The notes under the pieces: model-generated
Database searches by the model: none
Seen by the model: only the letters and a program-made list of their open reading frames with translations
What the model was told of the DNA's origin: nothing
In this document: one piece after another, positions 37,871-47,679 of the stretch
How positions within the stretch are numbered: position 1 is the stretch's first letter
How the letters are laid out: the number at the start of each line of letters is the position of its first letter
From: Vibrio sp. 99-70-13A1
GTDB taxonomy: Bacteria; Pseudomonadota; Gammaproteobacteria; Enterobacterales; Vibrionaceae
Assembly: GCF_013114625.1 (NCBI RefSeq)
Contig: NZ_VTXD01000014.1
Span: 1 to 64,000 of the forward strand
Reading direction: 5' to 3'
Length of the DNA stretch: 64,000 bases
Translations under genes and position numbers: made by a program

Positions 37871-39541
37871 GTGTTTGGAAGTCGTTTTGAAGATATGAAC
37901 CTAAAAGGGGATATGTTTGGTGGTGTAACAACGGCCATTATATCTTTGCCTTTAGCTCTTGCTTTTGGTGTTGCCTCAGGTGCAGGTGCAGAAGCGGGCT
38001 TATGGGGCGCCATTATGGTTGGCTTATTTGCAGCACTGTTTGGCGGATCAAGCAGTTTGATCTCTGAGCCAACTGGACCTATGACCGTCATCATGACCGC
38101 AGTGATGACAAGTATGATGGCAAAATACCCTGAATCGGGTATGGCGATGACCTTTACGGTTGTCATGATGGCAGGTGCATTCCAAGTATTACTTGGGACG
38201 TTAAAGTTAGGTAAGTATGTCACTTTGATGCCTTACAGTGTGATTTCCGGCTTTATGTCCGGTATCGGGGTCATACTCATTATCTTGCAGCTTTCTCCAT
38301 TACTTGGTCACGCAGCACCTTCTGGTGGAGTTATGGGGACTTTGGCGGCATTGCCTGATACTGTCGCTAATATGAAGTTCAGTGAACTGTTTTTAGGGTT
38401 ACTGACACTTGCGATTCTTTTCTTATTCCCTTCTAAATATCGCAAATATGTTCCTGCTCAGTTGGTTGCTCTAATCGCTGTGACTTTATTATCTGTCATC
38501 ATTTTTGATACAGAGAGTATTCGTCGCATCGGTGAGATTCCAGCGGGTCTTCCTTCATTAGTTATTCCGACAATTAATGCCGAAGTGTTTACCACGATGG
38601 TCATCGATGCCTTAGTGCTGGGTACATTAGGTTGTATTGATACTCTACTAACGGCTGTTATTGGGGACTCGTTGACTCGTAAAGAACATGACTCTGATAA
38701 AGAACTTCGTGGTCAAGGTATCGCGAATATTCTTTCGGGTTTGTTTGGAGCATTGCCTGGTGCAGGTGCAACGATGGGCACGGTGACGAATATCCAGGTC
38801 GGGGCCCGTTCTCCGCTTTCTGGTGTGATCAGGGCGTTGGTACTCGCGCTTGTTGTGCTAGTTGCTGGTGGGTTAACAGAACCTATCCCAATGGCTGTTC
38901 TTGCTGGCATTGCTGTTTATGTTGGTTTTAACATTCTTGATTGGAGTTTCATTCAGCGTGCTCATAAGGTGAGCTTTGCTGGCATGGCGATCATGTATGG
39001 CGTCATGCTATTAACCGTGTTTGTTGACTTGATTGTCGCGGTTGGGCTTGGCGTGTTCATTTCAAATATTTTAATTATTGAACGTTTGAGTCGTGAGCAA
39101 GCAAGGCAGGTTAAAGCAATCAGTGATGCTGATGAAGATGACCTACCATTAACGGATAGCGAACGTCAGTTACTTGATAGTGCTAATGGTAAAGTTCTGT
39201 TTTTCTATCTGTCTGGTCCTATGATCTTCAGCGTCTCAAAGGCGATATCTCGTCAACACTCTAGTATTGCAGACTATGAGGTGATGATACTCGATTTAAC
39301 GGATGTTCCAATGATCGATGTGACAGTAGGCTTGGCTCTGGAAAATGCGATTAAAGATGCACTTGATGCGAAATGTGAAGTTTACTTGCTGTGTCCAAAT
39401 GAAAGTACCCGTCAGCAGCTTGAGAAATTCCATGTGATTGACCTTGTTCCTGAATCAAACACCTATCGCTTTAGATACGAAGCTTTGAATGCAGCTAAAA
39501 CTTATGTCGATAGAGATGAACACCAATTTGACGTGGTTTAA
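37871..39541 (+). CDS. SulP-family anion transporter with STAS domain (possibly bicarbonate)
   Basis: The 556-aa protein has a transmembrane domain of some 10-14 segments opening with GGVTTAIISLPLALAFGVASG, the family ISEPTGPMTV motif and TLGCIDTLLTAVIGDSLTRKEHD. A cytoplasmic STAS domain follows from about 435, with VMILDLTDVPMIDVT. GTG start with GGGAG 7 nt upstream. Anion choice cannot be read from sequence; its position next to carbonic anhydrase and the similarity to BicA-type proteins favour bicarbonate, but sulfate or others remain possible. Confidence 0.88.
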   Translation: MFGSRFEDMNLKGDMFGGVTTAIISLPLALAFGVASGAGAEAGLWGAIMVGLFAALFGGSSSLISEPTGPMTVIMTAVMTSMMAKYPESGMAMTFTVVMMAGAFQVLLGTLKLGKYVTLMPYSVISGFMSGIGVILIILQLSPLLGHAAPSGGVMGTLAALPDTVANMKFSELFLGLLTLAILFLFPSKYRKYVPAQLVALIAVTLLSVIIFDTESIRRIGEIPAGLPSLVIPTINAEVFTTMVIDALVLGTLGCIDTLLTAVIGDSLTRKEHDSDKELRGQGIANILSGLFGALPGAGATMGTVTNIQVGARSPLSGVIRALVLALVVLVAGGLTEPIPMAVLAGIAVYVGFNILDWSFIQRAHKVSFAGMAIMYGVMLLTVFVDLIVAVGLGVFISNILIIERLSREQARQVKAISDADEDDLPLTDSERQLLDSANGKVLFFYLSGPMIFSVSKAISRQHSSIADYEVMILDLTDVPMIDVTVGLALENAIKDALDAKCEVYLLCPNESTRQQLEKFHVIDLVPESNTYRFRYEALNAAKTYVDRDEHQFDVV

Positions 39542-39572
39542 CGTGTAGGTTTGGCTTTAATATTGTATGAAT

Positions 39573-39606
39573 AACGCCGTTGAGTTTCTCGCTTAACGGC
39601 GTTTTT
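39573..39606 (+). terminator. Terminator after the SulP gene
   Basis: Stem AACGCCGTTGAG / CTTAACGGCGTT (one G-U) with a short pyrimidine loop, followed by TTTTG. Confidence 0.88.
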
Positions 39607-39811
39607 GTTTGTGCCGCATAGCTTTGTCTACTTTAGAAAATTCTAAAAATGGGAAAAGCCTCAATGCTTATTTGTATTCATCGTGAATGAACGATAGACT
39701 TGCTGGCAAAATGATCGTCATACAGTGTTCAAGAACCGTGAGATCTCATGGTTTGAGAATTGTGGATCGAAAAATATACGATTAATAATCATAAAATGGC
39801 AATGTATCTTT

Positions 39812-40729
39812 ATGTATGCTCTGGAAATTGAACAGTTAATAAAAACTTATGCTGGTGGCTTTGAAGCCTTAAAAGGCGTGAGTTTAAGCGTTAAAAAAGG
39901 TGACTTTTACGCGCTGCTTGGCCCTAATGGTGCCGGTAAATCTACCACTATTGGTATTATATCCTCTCTGGTTAACAAGACTTCAGGTCAGGTTAAAGTA
40001 TTCGGTTATGACATAGATACCGACCTTGAGTTAGCAAAGCAGAACTTAGGCTTGGTTCCTCAAGAATTTAATTTCAACCCTTTTGAAACCGTTGAACAAA
40101 TTGTACTTCAGCAAGCTGGTTACTACGGTGTGCCAAGACCGCTAGCGAAAGAGCGTGCTGAAAAGTACCTGACTCAGTTGGACCTATGGGAAAAGCGTAA
40201 CGAGCGAGCTCGTAATCTGTCTGGTGGTATGAAGCGTCGTTTGATGATTGCTCGTGCATTGATGCATGAGCCACAATTGCTGATCCTAGATGAGCCTACT
40301 GCTGGGGTTGATATTGAACTGCGACGTTCAATGTGGGAGTTCCTCAAAGAGATCAACGAAAAGCAGGGCATTACCATTATCTTAACAACGCACTACCTAG
40401 AAGAGGCAGAAATGCTGTGTCGTAATATCGGTATCATTAATCGCGGTGAGCTGATTGAGAATACAACGATGAAGTCATTACTTGGTAAGTTAAGTGCGGA
40501 GACTTTTATTTTTGATTTAGAAGAGGGCGTGTCTGGACCTAAGCTAGAAGGTGTAAATAGCCAAGTGATGGTGAATGGCTCATTAGAAATCGAAATTGAT
40601 AAGAACCTAGGTTTGAATACGATCTTTGCTCAATTAAGTGAGCAAAATGTAAAAGTCCTTTCTATGCGTAATAAAGCAAACCGTTTAGAAGAACTATTTG
40701 TGAGTATTGTCCGTGAAGGGAGCAAATAA
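39812..40729 (+). CDS. yadG: ABC transporter ATP-binding protein YadG
   Basis: The 305-aa protein has Walker A GPNGAGKST (37-45), Q-loop VPQEFNFNPFE, signature LSGGMKRRLMIARAL and Walker B LLILDEPTAGVD, then the H-loop TTHYLEEAEML. It is nearly identical in plan to E. coli YadG. The frame is open further upstream, but the ATG at 39812 gives the family N terminus (ALEIEQLIKTYAGG). It pairs with the permease YadH, whose start is 2 nt away. The substrate is unknown; the type is DrrA-like exporter. Confidence 0.95.
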   Translation: MYALEIEQLIKTYAGGFEALKGVSLSVKKGDFYALLGPNGAGKSTTIGIISSLVNKTSGQVKVFGYDIDTDLELAKQNLGLVPQEFNFNPFETVEQIVLQQAGYYGVPRPLAKERAEKYLTQLDLWEKRNERARNLSGGMKRRLMIARALMHEPQLLILDEPTAGVDIELRRSMWEFLKEINEKQGITIILTTHYLEEAEMLCRNIGIINRGELIENTTMKSLLGKLSAETFIFDLEEGVSGPKLEGVNSQVMVNGSLEIEIDKNLGLNTIFAQLSEQNVKVLSMRNKANRLEELFVSIVREGSK

Positions 40730-40730
40730 T

Positions 40731-41501
40731 ATGTACAGTCTATACTGGACCGCTTTCCGCAGTTTATTGAGCAAAGAAATCAATCGCTTCACGCGTATCT
40801 GGGTGCAAACATTAGTTCCGCCCGCGATTACTATGACGTTGTATTTCATCATTTTTGGCAATTTGATTGGTTCCCGAATTGGTGAGATGAATGGCTTTAG
40901 CTACATGGAATACATTGTTCCTGGTTTGATCATGATGTCGGTGATCACCAACTCTTATTCTAATGTCGCTTCCTCGTTCTTTAGTGCTAAGTTCCAAAAG
41001 AATATTGAAGAGCTGTTAGTCGCACCTGTTCCCAACTATGTGATCATTGCGGGTTTCGTAATGGGCGGCGTGGTACGTGGCTTATTGGTGGGCACGATAG
41101 TGACGTTTGTTTCTCTGTTCTTTGTTGACCTGCAGGTTGACCATTGGGGCGTGATCATAGCGACTGTATTTTTGACTTCAGTGGTGTTTTCGCTTGGTGG
41201 TCTAATTAACGCGGTATTTGCTCGCACATTTGATGATATCTCAATTATTCCGACATTCATTTTAACGCCGCTGACGTATCTTGGTGGAGTTTTCTATTCA
41301 ATCAGCTTATTGCCTGAAATGTGGCAGAGTGTGTCTAAGTTGAACCCTATCGTTTACATGGTGAACGCGTTTAGATATGGCTTCTTAGGTGTATCTGATG
41401 TCGGTATTGTGACGTCATTTGGTGTGCTAGGGGCATTCATCGTAGTGCTATATGGAATCGCACATTACTTAGTGACAAAAGGTATTGGCTTACGTAGCTA
41501 G
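40731..41501 (+). CDS. yadH: ABC-2 type transporter permease YadH
   Basis: The 256-aa membrane protein has about six segments and the ABC-2 signatures RIWVQTLVPPAITMTLYFIIFG and NPIVYMVNAFRYGFLG, ending in GIGLRS. AGGGAG lies 8 nt before the ATG at 40731; the earlier GTG-type start at 40707 would overlap yadG. It forms an exporter with YadG. Confidence 0.95.
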   Translation: MYSLYWTAFRSLLSKEINRFTRIWVQTLVPPAITMTLYFIIFGNLIGSRIGEMNGFSYMEYIVPGLIMMSVITNSYSNVASSFFSAKFQKNIEELLVAPVPNYVIIAGFVMGGVVRGLLVGTIVTFVSLFFVDLQVDHWGVIIATVFLTSVVFSLGGLINAVFARTFDDISIIPTFILTPLTYLGGVFYSISLLPEMWQSVSKLNPIVYMVNAFRYGFLGVSDVGIVTSFGVLGAFIVVLYGIAHYLVTKGIGLRS

Positions 41502-41531
41502 TATGTTTGGATATACGAATTACTGAATAAG

Positions 41532-41560
41532 AAAAAGGTCGATATTAATCGACCTTTTTT
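41532..41560. terminator. Bidirectional terminator between yadH and panC
   Basis: Stem AAAAAGGTCGAT / ATCGACCTTTTTT with loop ATTA, placed between convergent transcripts. Confidence 0.92.
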
Positions 41561-41588
41561 ATGTTTTGCACTCTAGGAAGGAAACTGA

Positions 41589-42482
41589 TTATTCAGCGGT
41601 TTCTTCTTTCATTTCTTCTTTCGTCTCGGTAACCAAATCTAGAACTTGGTTATCGATAAGACGAGTCTTACCTAAGAAAGCAGACATCAAGATAACAGCT
41701 TGCGTGGAATCAGCGGTAATCGCTTGCATAGTTTTCGCATCACAGATGAAAATCTCATCTGGCTGTAAGTCAGCTGCGCGTAGTTGATCGTTCGCATCTT
41801 CAATCACTGAAGCGTAATCATCACGACCACCACGGATAGCACTGCTTATCCAACGCATTGTGCGCGCTAGAACTGGCGCTCTTTGGCGTTCATCTATAGT
41901 TAGATTACTATTACGAGAACTCATGGCTAAGCCATCCATTTCACGAACTGTCGGCACTCCAATAATTTCAATATCGAGTGCTAAATCTAATGTCATTTGG
42001 CGAATCACAGCCAGTTGCTGAAAATCCTTTTCACCAAAGCATGCAAAGTTAGGCTGAACAATGTTAAATAACTTGGTCACTATGGTGGACACACCGCGGA
42101 AGTGACCTGGGCGAGAAGCGCCTTCTAGCATATGAGATATGCCTGGTACTTCAACGAAAGTCTGCTTATCCAAACCTTCTGGGTACATGCTCTCTGGAGT
42201 TGGTGTGAAGACCAGTTCCACACCTTCACCAGTTAACTTACTCAAGTCAGCTTCTAATGTGCGAGGGTAGTTATTTAAGTCATCCGTGCGATCAAACTGC
42301 ATTGGGTTAACAAAAATGCTAACCACAACAATATCGGCATGTTCACGAGCTTTTCTAACTAAAGTTAGGTGTCCTTCGTGAAGATTGCCCATTGTTGGTA
42401 CAAACGCAATAGTACGGTCATCTCGTTTGTATTGTTTGATTTGCTCACGAAGAGCCGCTATATCAGCAAAAGTTTGCATCAT
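41589..42482 (-). CDS. panC: Pantothenate synthetase
   Basis: Joins pantoate and beta-alanine with ATP to make pantothenate. The 297-aa protein has the HIGH-type motif [12 protein letters not shown] near the N terminus, [36 protein letters not shown] and the KMSKS-like MSSRNSNL. It starts 5 nt after panB. The C terminus has an extended acidic tail ([13 protein letters not shown]). Confidence 0.97.
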   Translation of the reverse strand: MMQTFADIAALREQIKQYKRDDRTIAFVPTMGNLHEGHLTLVRKAREHADIVVVSIFVNPMQFDRTDDLNNYPRTLEADLSKLTGEGVELVFTPTPESMYPEGLDKQTFVEVPGISHMLEGASRPGHFRGVSTIVTKLFNIVQPNFACFGEKDFQQLAVIRQMTLDLALDIEIIGVPTVREMDGLAMSSRNSNLTIDERQRAPVLARTMRWISSAIRGGRDDYASVIEDANDQLRAADLQPDEIFICDAKTMQAITADSTQAVILMSAFLGKTRLIDNQVLDLVTETKEEMKEETAE

Positions 42483-42487
42483 TACTC

Positions 42488-43282
42488 CTAAGCGATTGTG
42501 TGAGCGTCATCTGGGAAGATTGCACTTTCTACATCTTCTTTATATTTCGCTACTGCTTTACGCATATCGCCAGTTTCAACTAGGAAATTCTTAGAAAACT
42601 TAGGCATGTAGTTTGCTGAGATACCAAACATATCATGCATTACTAAGATTTGACCGTCAGTCACGTTGCCTGCACCAATGCCTATAACTGGTACATCACA
42701 AGCTTCTGTAATTCGCTTTGCTAATGATGCAGGTACGCATTCTAATAGAACAATTTGAGCACCGGCATCTTGAAGAGCAAGTGCATCAGCAACCATTTTA
42801 TCGGCTTGCTCATCATTGCGACCTTGAACTTTATAGCCACCAAAAATATTGACTGATTGTGGCGTTAGACCAAGGTGGGCACAAACAGGTACTGCACGCT
42901 CTGTTAGCATTTTAACGGTATCAACCAACCAGCTTCCGCCTTCGATTTTAACCATGTTAGCGCCTTCACGCATCAGTGTTGCCGCGTTTTCACAAGCTTG
43001 CTCTGGTGTTGCATAGCTCATGAAAGGCATGTCAGCCATTAACAAACAGTTTGGGCTGCCAGTACGAACAGAGCGAGTATGATAAGCAATATCTTGAACC
43101 GTTACAGGCAGTGTGTCTGTTTTACCTTGAAGCACCATACCTAGAGAGTCGCCCACTAATAAAACTGGGATTTCTTGGCTTTCAAATAATTGGGCAAAAC
43201 TCGCATCATAAGCTGTAGACGTTGCAAATTTACGACCTTCTTGTTTGCACTTGATTAAGTCGTTAATGGTTACTTTTTTCAT
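42488..43282 (-). CDS. panB: 3-methyl-2-oxobutanoate hydroxymethyltransferase
   Basis: First committed step to pantoate, using methylene-tetrahydrofolate. The 264-aa protein has the metal and substrate residues in [19 protein letters not shown], the VKIEGG and [14 protein letters not shown] motifs, and [20 protein letters not shown]. It sits with folK upstream and panC downstream in one likely operon. Confidence 0.97.
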   Translation of the reverse strand: MKKVTINDLIKCKQEGRKFATSTAYDASFAQLFESQEIPVLLVGDSLGMVLQGKTDTLPVTVQDIAYHTRSVRTGSPNCLLMADMPFMSYATPEQACENAATLMREGANMVKIEGGSWLVDTVKMLTERAVPVCAHLGLTPQSVNIFGGYKVQGRNDEQADKMVADALALQDAGAQIVLLECVPASLAKRITEACDVPVIGIGAGNVTDGQILVMHDMFGISANYMPKFSKNFLVETGDMRKAVAKYKEDVESAIFPDDAHTIA

Positions 43283-43304
43283 AATAATTCCTTACTGTAT
43301 TTGG

Positions 43305-43790
43305 CTATCTCTGCCAAACATCGAGCCCATTCTTATCTACTGTTTTCAGTAGGTCAGTCAGCTCTGCCCCATCAGGGAGTTGTAAACTTGGTGCGATTTC
43401 AGCAAGCGGATAGAGCACAAATTCACGCTCTTTCATTCCATAATGTGGAACAGTTAAACGCTCCGAATCGATCACCTCATTGCCGAATAGAATGATGTCG
43501 AGATCCAAAGTCCTTGGTCCCCAACGTTCATCTTTACGGACACGCCCTTGCTCTAACTCAATTTTTTGTGTGCAATTGAGCAGTTCAATAGGCGTTAATT
43601 CAGTTTGAATAGCCACGACCGCATTAATGTAATCAGGTTGATTTTGCGGCCCCATTGGAGTGCTACTATATAGCTTAGAAGTCGCAATAAACGTTGAGCG
43701 CGGTAGGCTTTTTAATGTTTCGATGGCCAGATTTGCTTGGCTCACCGGGTCGGCAAGGTTACTGCCAACCGCGATATATGCCGTGATCAT
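43305..43790 (-). CDS. folK: 2-amino-4-hydroxy-6-hydroxymethyldihydropteridine pyrophosphokinase
   Basis: Transfers pyrophosphate to the pterin in folate synthesis. The 161-aa protein has AYIAVGSNL at the N terminus, QPDYINAVVAIQT and the signature RWGPRTLDLDIILFG. Its ATG overlaps the pcnB stop by four bases (ATGA), indicating translational coupling. Folate made here supplies the cofactor used by PanB, its operon neighbour. Confidence 0.97.
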   Translation of the reverse strand: MITAYIAVGSNLADPVSQANLAIETLKSLPRSTFIATSKLYSSTPMGPQNQPDYINAVVAIQTELTPIELLNCTQKIELEQGRVRKDERWGPRTLDLDIILFGNEVIDSERLTVPHYGMKEREFVLYPLAEIAPSLQLPDGAELTDLLKTVDKNGLDVWQR

Positions 43791-45145
43791 TCTGCAGGCT
43801 TACTTTTCTTTTTACGGTAGGTTTTACGGCGGCGGTTACCTGATGATCTACCCGGATTTTCCACATCATTAGCCATTGCTTGACGCATGTTTCTACCTGC
43901 GTTTTGGAAGGTTTCCCACCATTTAGCAAGGTCTAGAGCTTCACCTTGTTCAACTTCGCCACGCATTTCTAAGAAATCATAACCTGCACGGAATTTGTTT
44001 AATTCCATAAGGCGGAAAGCGCGTTTACCATTACGACGAGGTAAACGAAGCTGTAGCTGCCATATCTCACGAATGGTTGCTGTATGACGGCGTGGAATAG
44101 CAAGAGACTTCACTTGTTGATCTAAGATCAGGTTGCTTGCTTCCATTATTGCGTCGTAGTGCGCAACACCTAGTTCAGCGACTAATTTGTCTGCCAGCTT
44201 ATTCATTGGGTACCAAAGAATAGCCGCGAACATGAAGGCTGGGTTAACGCGTTTGCCGTCTTCAATACGAAGGTCAGTTGAATCTAATACCAAATCTAAC
44301 ATTTGCTCAGTTTCTGAAGAATAATCTTCAGTAAAGTGTTCAGCAATTGTTGGGAAAATTTGTTGGAATAGATTGTATTCACGCATTAAGTGGTACGTTT
44401 CTAAACCGTGCCCAGATTGCAGCAGCTTCAGTGATTCTTCATACAGACGTGCGGCTGGGATATCTTTTAGAAGGTGTGCAAGATGTTCAATTGGATCGGC
44501 TGTGTCTTCTTCGATGTCAAAGTCGAGTTTGGCTGCAAATCTCATTGCACGAAGCATGCGTACCGGATCTTCGCGATAACGAACTTCAGGCTCACCAATA
44601 AGGCGAATCAACTTATCTTCAAGATCTTCTACGCCACCTGCGTAATCGTGAATGCTGTAATCACTAATGTTGTAGTACATAGCGTTAATCGTAAAGTCAC
44701 GACGTTCAGCATCTTCATCGACACTTCCGTAAACATTGTCACGAAGAAGCATGCCTTCTTTTGATTGAGCAGAAACATTTTTCGATGGTTCCTGATGGTG
44801 TCCGCGGAAAGTCGCGACTTCAATAATGTCTCGACCAAACATGATATGCGCAAGGCGGAAACGGCGACCAATCAGACGGCAGTTTCGAAATAAATTTTTG
44901 ATTTGTTCTGGTGTTGCGTTTGTCGCAATATCAAAATCTTTTGGCTGGGTACCGAGTAAAATATCGCGTACGCCACCACCGACTAAAAATGCGTCAAAAC
45001 CCGCACCATTCAGCCGATAAAGCACTTTTAGTGCATTGTCACTGATCTGCTTGCGTGAAATATTGTGCTCTTGGCGAGTGTAAATACTCAGAGCTAATTC
45101 ATGAAAGCTACGTTGTTCATTTGGGGTATTGTCGTTTGTATTCAT
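43787..45145 (-). CDS. pcnB: Poly(A) polymerase I
   Basis: Adds poly(A) tails to RNA 3' ends, marking them for decay. The 452-aa protein has the class II nucleotidyltransferase head FLVGGGVRDILLG and KDFDIATNATPEQI, then RDFTINAMYYN and a C-terminal Arg/Lys-rich tail (NRRRKTYRKKKSK). No good ribosome site precedes the ATG at 45145; the E. coli gene also has an unusual start, and an upstream start adding 16 residues is possible here. Confidence 0.94.
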   Translation of the reverse strand: MNTNDNTPNEQRSFHELALSIYTRQEHNISRKQISDNALKVLYRLNGAGFDAFLVGGGVRDILLGTQPKDFDIATNATPEQIKNLFRNCRLIGRRFRLAHIMFGRDIIEVATFRGHHQEPSKNVSAQSKEGMLLRDNVYGSVDEDAERRDFTINAMYYNISDYSIHDYAGGVEDLEDKLIRLIGEPEVRYREDPVRMLRAMRFAAKLDFDIEEDTADPIEHLAHLLKDIPAARLYEESLKLLQSGHGLETYHLMREYNLFQQIFPTIAEHFTEDYSSETEQMLDLVLDSTDLRIEDGKRVNPAFMFAAILWYPMNKLADKLVAELGVAHYDAIMEASNLILDQQVKSLAIPRRHTATIREIWQLQLRLPRRNGKRAFRLMELNKFRAGYDFLEMRGEVEQGEALDLAKWWETFQNAGRNMRQAMANDVENPGRSSGNRRRKTYRKKKSKPAE

Positions 45146-45309
45146 TAGTTTATAGCAAAGTTGGTATCGCCAACTTTGATTTTCTCTAGTCAAAAGTGGT
45201 GTTGCTGCGCGTAATTGCGGCTAATAATAGCCTAGCGCGAGGCATTTGAGAATATGAGCGTGACCGTAAACCATTCTGAATGACGGTATTTTTGCGCTCA
45301 AAGACCATT

Positions 45310-46185
45310 TTAGCTGTCGTGTATTTGCTGCAAAGTGTTTGGTAGCAGGGTTAAATCCCAATTTTTGCAGCCCCATAATAGAATATCGTCTATTGCTGAG
45401 GTTGCTATGTTTTTAGGGATATTAAATCCTAAAAACTGCATTGCTGTCAGTAATGTCGGTACTGGGTTATCTATATCAATAGCCGTTGCGTAGTTTTGCT
45501 TCGACAATTTTTGACCATTTTTATCTGTGGCAAGCGGCAGGTGCAAATAACTGACTTCAGGATGCCCGAGCATCTTGTATAGGCTAATTTGCCGACCTGT
45601 TGGCTCAATTAAATCAGCGCCTCGAACCACTTCGGTTATCCCTTGGTCGATATCATCCAGTACGACCGCGAGATTGTAAGCAAAAAGACCATCTCGCCTT
45701 TTGATTATAAAATCTTCTTTTGCCAATGCCGGTGGAATATCAATTTGACCATGACGTAAATCTTGGAAATGCTCAACAGGGTATTCCATCGCTAAGCGCA
45801 CCGCACTCATTGAGGCGTTATTGATATTCTTATGACGACATGCGCCCGTATAAAAACCACCTAATTCTTTTATCTGCTTACGAGAGCATTGGCAAAAGTA
45901 GGCTTTATCGGTTAATAGCCACTGCTCAATTTGAGCTTGATACAATTCATGCCTTTGGCTTTGATAAACCACTTCACCATCCCAAAATAGATGGTAGCTT
46001 TTCAGTGTTTGTAATATTAGTTCAGCAGCGCCAGCCATTTCTCGGGGCGGGTCTAAATCTTCAATTCTAACGAACCATTGTCCACCGTTGGCTTTAGCTT
46101 GAAAGTAGCTGCCTAAGGCGGCTACTAAAGATCCAAAATGCAAAGGACCTGATGGAGAAGGCGCAAAACGCCCAATATAACTCAT
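45310..46185 (-). CDS. gluQ: Glutamyl-Q tRNA(Asp) synthetase
   Basis: Attaches glutamate to queuosine in the anticodon of tRNA(Asp). The 291-aa protein is a truncated GluRS-like enzyme with HIGH-type motif FAPSPSGPLHFGS at the N terminus, a cysteine zinc cluster (CQCSRKQ ... CRH), and KLSKQNYAT in place of KMSKS. No anticodon-binding domain is present. It lies downstream of dksA, as in E. coli, but a terminator hairpin intervenes. Confidence 0.96.
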   Translation of the reverse strand: MSYIGRFAPSPSGPLHFGSLVAALGSYFQAKANGGQWFVRIEDLDPPREMAGAAELILQTLKSYHLFWDGEVVYQSQRHELYQAQIEQWLLTDKAYFCQCSRKQIKELGGFYTGACRHKNINNASMSAVRLAMEYPVEHFQDLRHGQIDIPPALAKEDFIIKRRDGLFAYNLAVVLDDIDQGITEVVRGADLIEPTGRQISLYKMLGHPEVSYLHLPLATDKNGQKLSKQNYATAIDIDNPVPTLLTAMQFLGFNIPKNIATSAIDDILLWGCKNWDLTLLPNTLQQIHDS

Positions 46186-46270
46186 GATTTGAACCTAATA
46201 TTTCAACGAAGAAGAGGAATAAAAACGATGCCGGGATGAATTAAGGGCTCATAACCTGAATTCTGGAAAC

Positions 46271-46298
46271 AAGAAAGGGAGCTATCGCTCCCTTTCTT
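46271..46298 (-). terminator. Hairpin terminator after dksA
   Basis: Perfect 12-bp stem AAGAAAGGGAGC / GCTCCCTTTCTT with a 4-nt loop, followed on the minus strand by GTTT. It should reduce read-through from dksA into gluQ. Confidence 0.75.
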
Positions 46299-46314
46299 TA
46301 TATTTGCTAAGGCA

Positions 46315-46761
46315 TTAACCCTGCATTTGCTTCTCTTTAATTTCTGCAAGTGTCTTACAGTCAATACAAAGATCCGCAGTTGGGCGAGCTTCAAGACGGC
46401 GGATGCCAATCTCAACACCGCAAGAATCACAGAAGCCAAAGTCGTCTTCTTCGATTTTATCTAGTGTCTTTTCAATTTTCTTGATCAGACGACGCTCACG
46501 GTCGCGGTTACGCAACTCTAGGCTGAACTCTTCTTCTTGTGAAGCACGGTCAACTGGATCTGGGAAGTTTGCTGCTTCGTCCTGCATGTGGTGCACAGTA
46601 CGGTCAACTTCAACCCTTAACTGGTTGCGCCAAGCTTCTAAAATCTTGGTAAAGTGTTCAGTTTGCTCAGGTGACATGTACTCTTCACCTGGCTTTTCTT
46701 GATATGGTTCAACACCAGCGATGGCTAGGATGCCTAGCGCTTTTTTCTTAGATTCTGGCAT
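46315..46761 (-). CDS. dksA: RNA polymerase-binding transcription factor DksA
   Basis: Binds the RNA polymerase secondary channel and acts with ppGpp on rRNA and amino-acid promoters. The 148-aa protein has the coiled-coil tip [10 protein letters not shown] (DxxDxA motif) and a four-cysteine zinc finger CDSCG ... CIDCK near residues 112-136. Length is close to the 151 aa of E. coli. Part of the conserved sfsA-dksA-gluQ-pcnB-folK-panBC order. Confidence 0.97.
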   Translation of the reverse strand: MPESKKKALGILAIAGVEPYQEKPGEEYMSPEQTEHFTKILEAWRNQLRVEVDRTVHHMQDEAANFPDPVDRASQEEEFSLELRNRDRERRLIKKIEKTLDKIEEDDFGFCDSCGVEIGIRRLEARPTADLCIDCKTLAEIKEKQMQG

Positions 46762-46895
46762 ACAGCATCTCCTATTTACACCTAGTCAACTGCTAAGCAG
46801 CTAATTTTTAGGCGGGTATCTATAGCAGAAAGATGTGGTGCTGGCAAACTCTTGTGCATAAACTTGTAATCAATGTGAACTATCAGTGCTTTTGT

Positions 46896-47612
46896 TTAAT
46901 TCCTGATAAATCTCAGTGAGTGTTTAAGTTTCATTTGAGTATTGCTTAGTTCTGCTTTATAGCAAAGAACTTCAACTCCAGCGTCTTGTGCTTGTTTTAG
47001 TAATAATGAATATTTGGCGTCTATATGGTGTGCCGAAGAGACTTTTTCAATACCTGAATGTAAAACAGTGAATAAAAGTACAGCTCTGCTTCCAGATTCG
47101 ACCATTTCTGTGAGTTCGCGCAGATGCTTTTGACCTCTCGTGGTCACTGTATCCGGAAAATAGCCTTGTCCCTGTAAGGTATCATCCAAAAGTGTGACGC
47201 TTTTTACTTCAACATAGCAACTTGGTTTATCTGGATCGTTTAAAAGAATATCAATACGGCTATTTTCACTGCCATATTTCACTTCAGTGCGTAATTCTTT
47301 GTACCCTAAGAGTTCAACTATAGCTCCATTTTCAATCGCTTCCACCGCGAGTTGGTTCGCCCTTGCAGTATTAATGCAGATCTTATGACCTTCTAAGGTT
47401 TCAGAAAGCTCCCAACTATTGGGGTATTTACGCTTTGGATTGTCAGATGTTGAGTACCAAACGGTGTCACCTTCAGTTGCACACCCTGTCATTGCACCAG
47501 TATTAGCACAGTGGATAGTGCGCTCGCTGCCATCAGGTAAAGTAATGTCAGTGAGAAAGCGTTTATAACGTTTAATGAGTGTGGCTGGTTCTAATGGCGG
47601 TTTGAAGTGCAT
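46896..47612 (-). CDS. sfsA: Sugar fermentation stimulation protein SfsA
   Basis: The 238-aa protein starts [20 protein letters not shown] and has the DNA-binding and nuclease-like [13 protein letters not shown] segment ([16 protein letters not shown]), RIDILLNDP and [10 protein letters not shown], typical of SfsA. Its exact role is unclear; E. coli SfsA was linked to maltose gene expression and DNA binding. The frame is open far upstream, but that part overlaps hrpB on the other strand, so the ATG at 47612 is used. Confidence 0.95.
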   Translation of the reverse strand: MHFKPPLEPATLIKRYKRFLTDITLPDGSERTIHCANTGAMTGCATEGDTVWYSTSDNPKRKYPNSWELSETLEGHKICINTARANQLAVEAIENGAIVELLGYKELRTEVKYGSENSRIDILLNDPDKPSCYVEVKSVTLLDDTLQGQGYFPDTVTTRGQKHLRELTEMVESGSRAVLLFTVLHSGIEKVSSAHHIDAKYSLLLKQAQDAGVEVLCYKAELSNTQMKLKHSLRFIRN

Positions 47613-47679
47613 TTTACTTATTTCGATAGATGGGTTTTTATGTACAATATTGGCAACATTACACCATAAGGTCTTCCCA

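Noticed and set aside
37777..38223. 148-codon minus-strand frame opposite the start of the SulP gene
   Set aside because: Overlaps a strongly supported membrane transporter and has no start signal or family.
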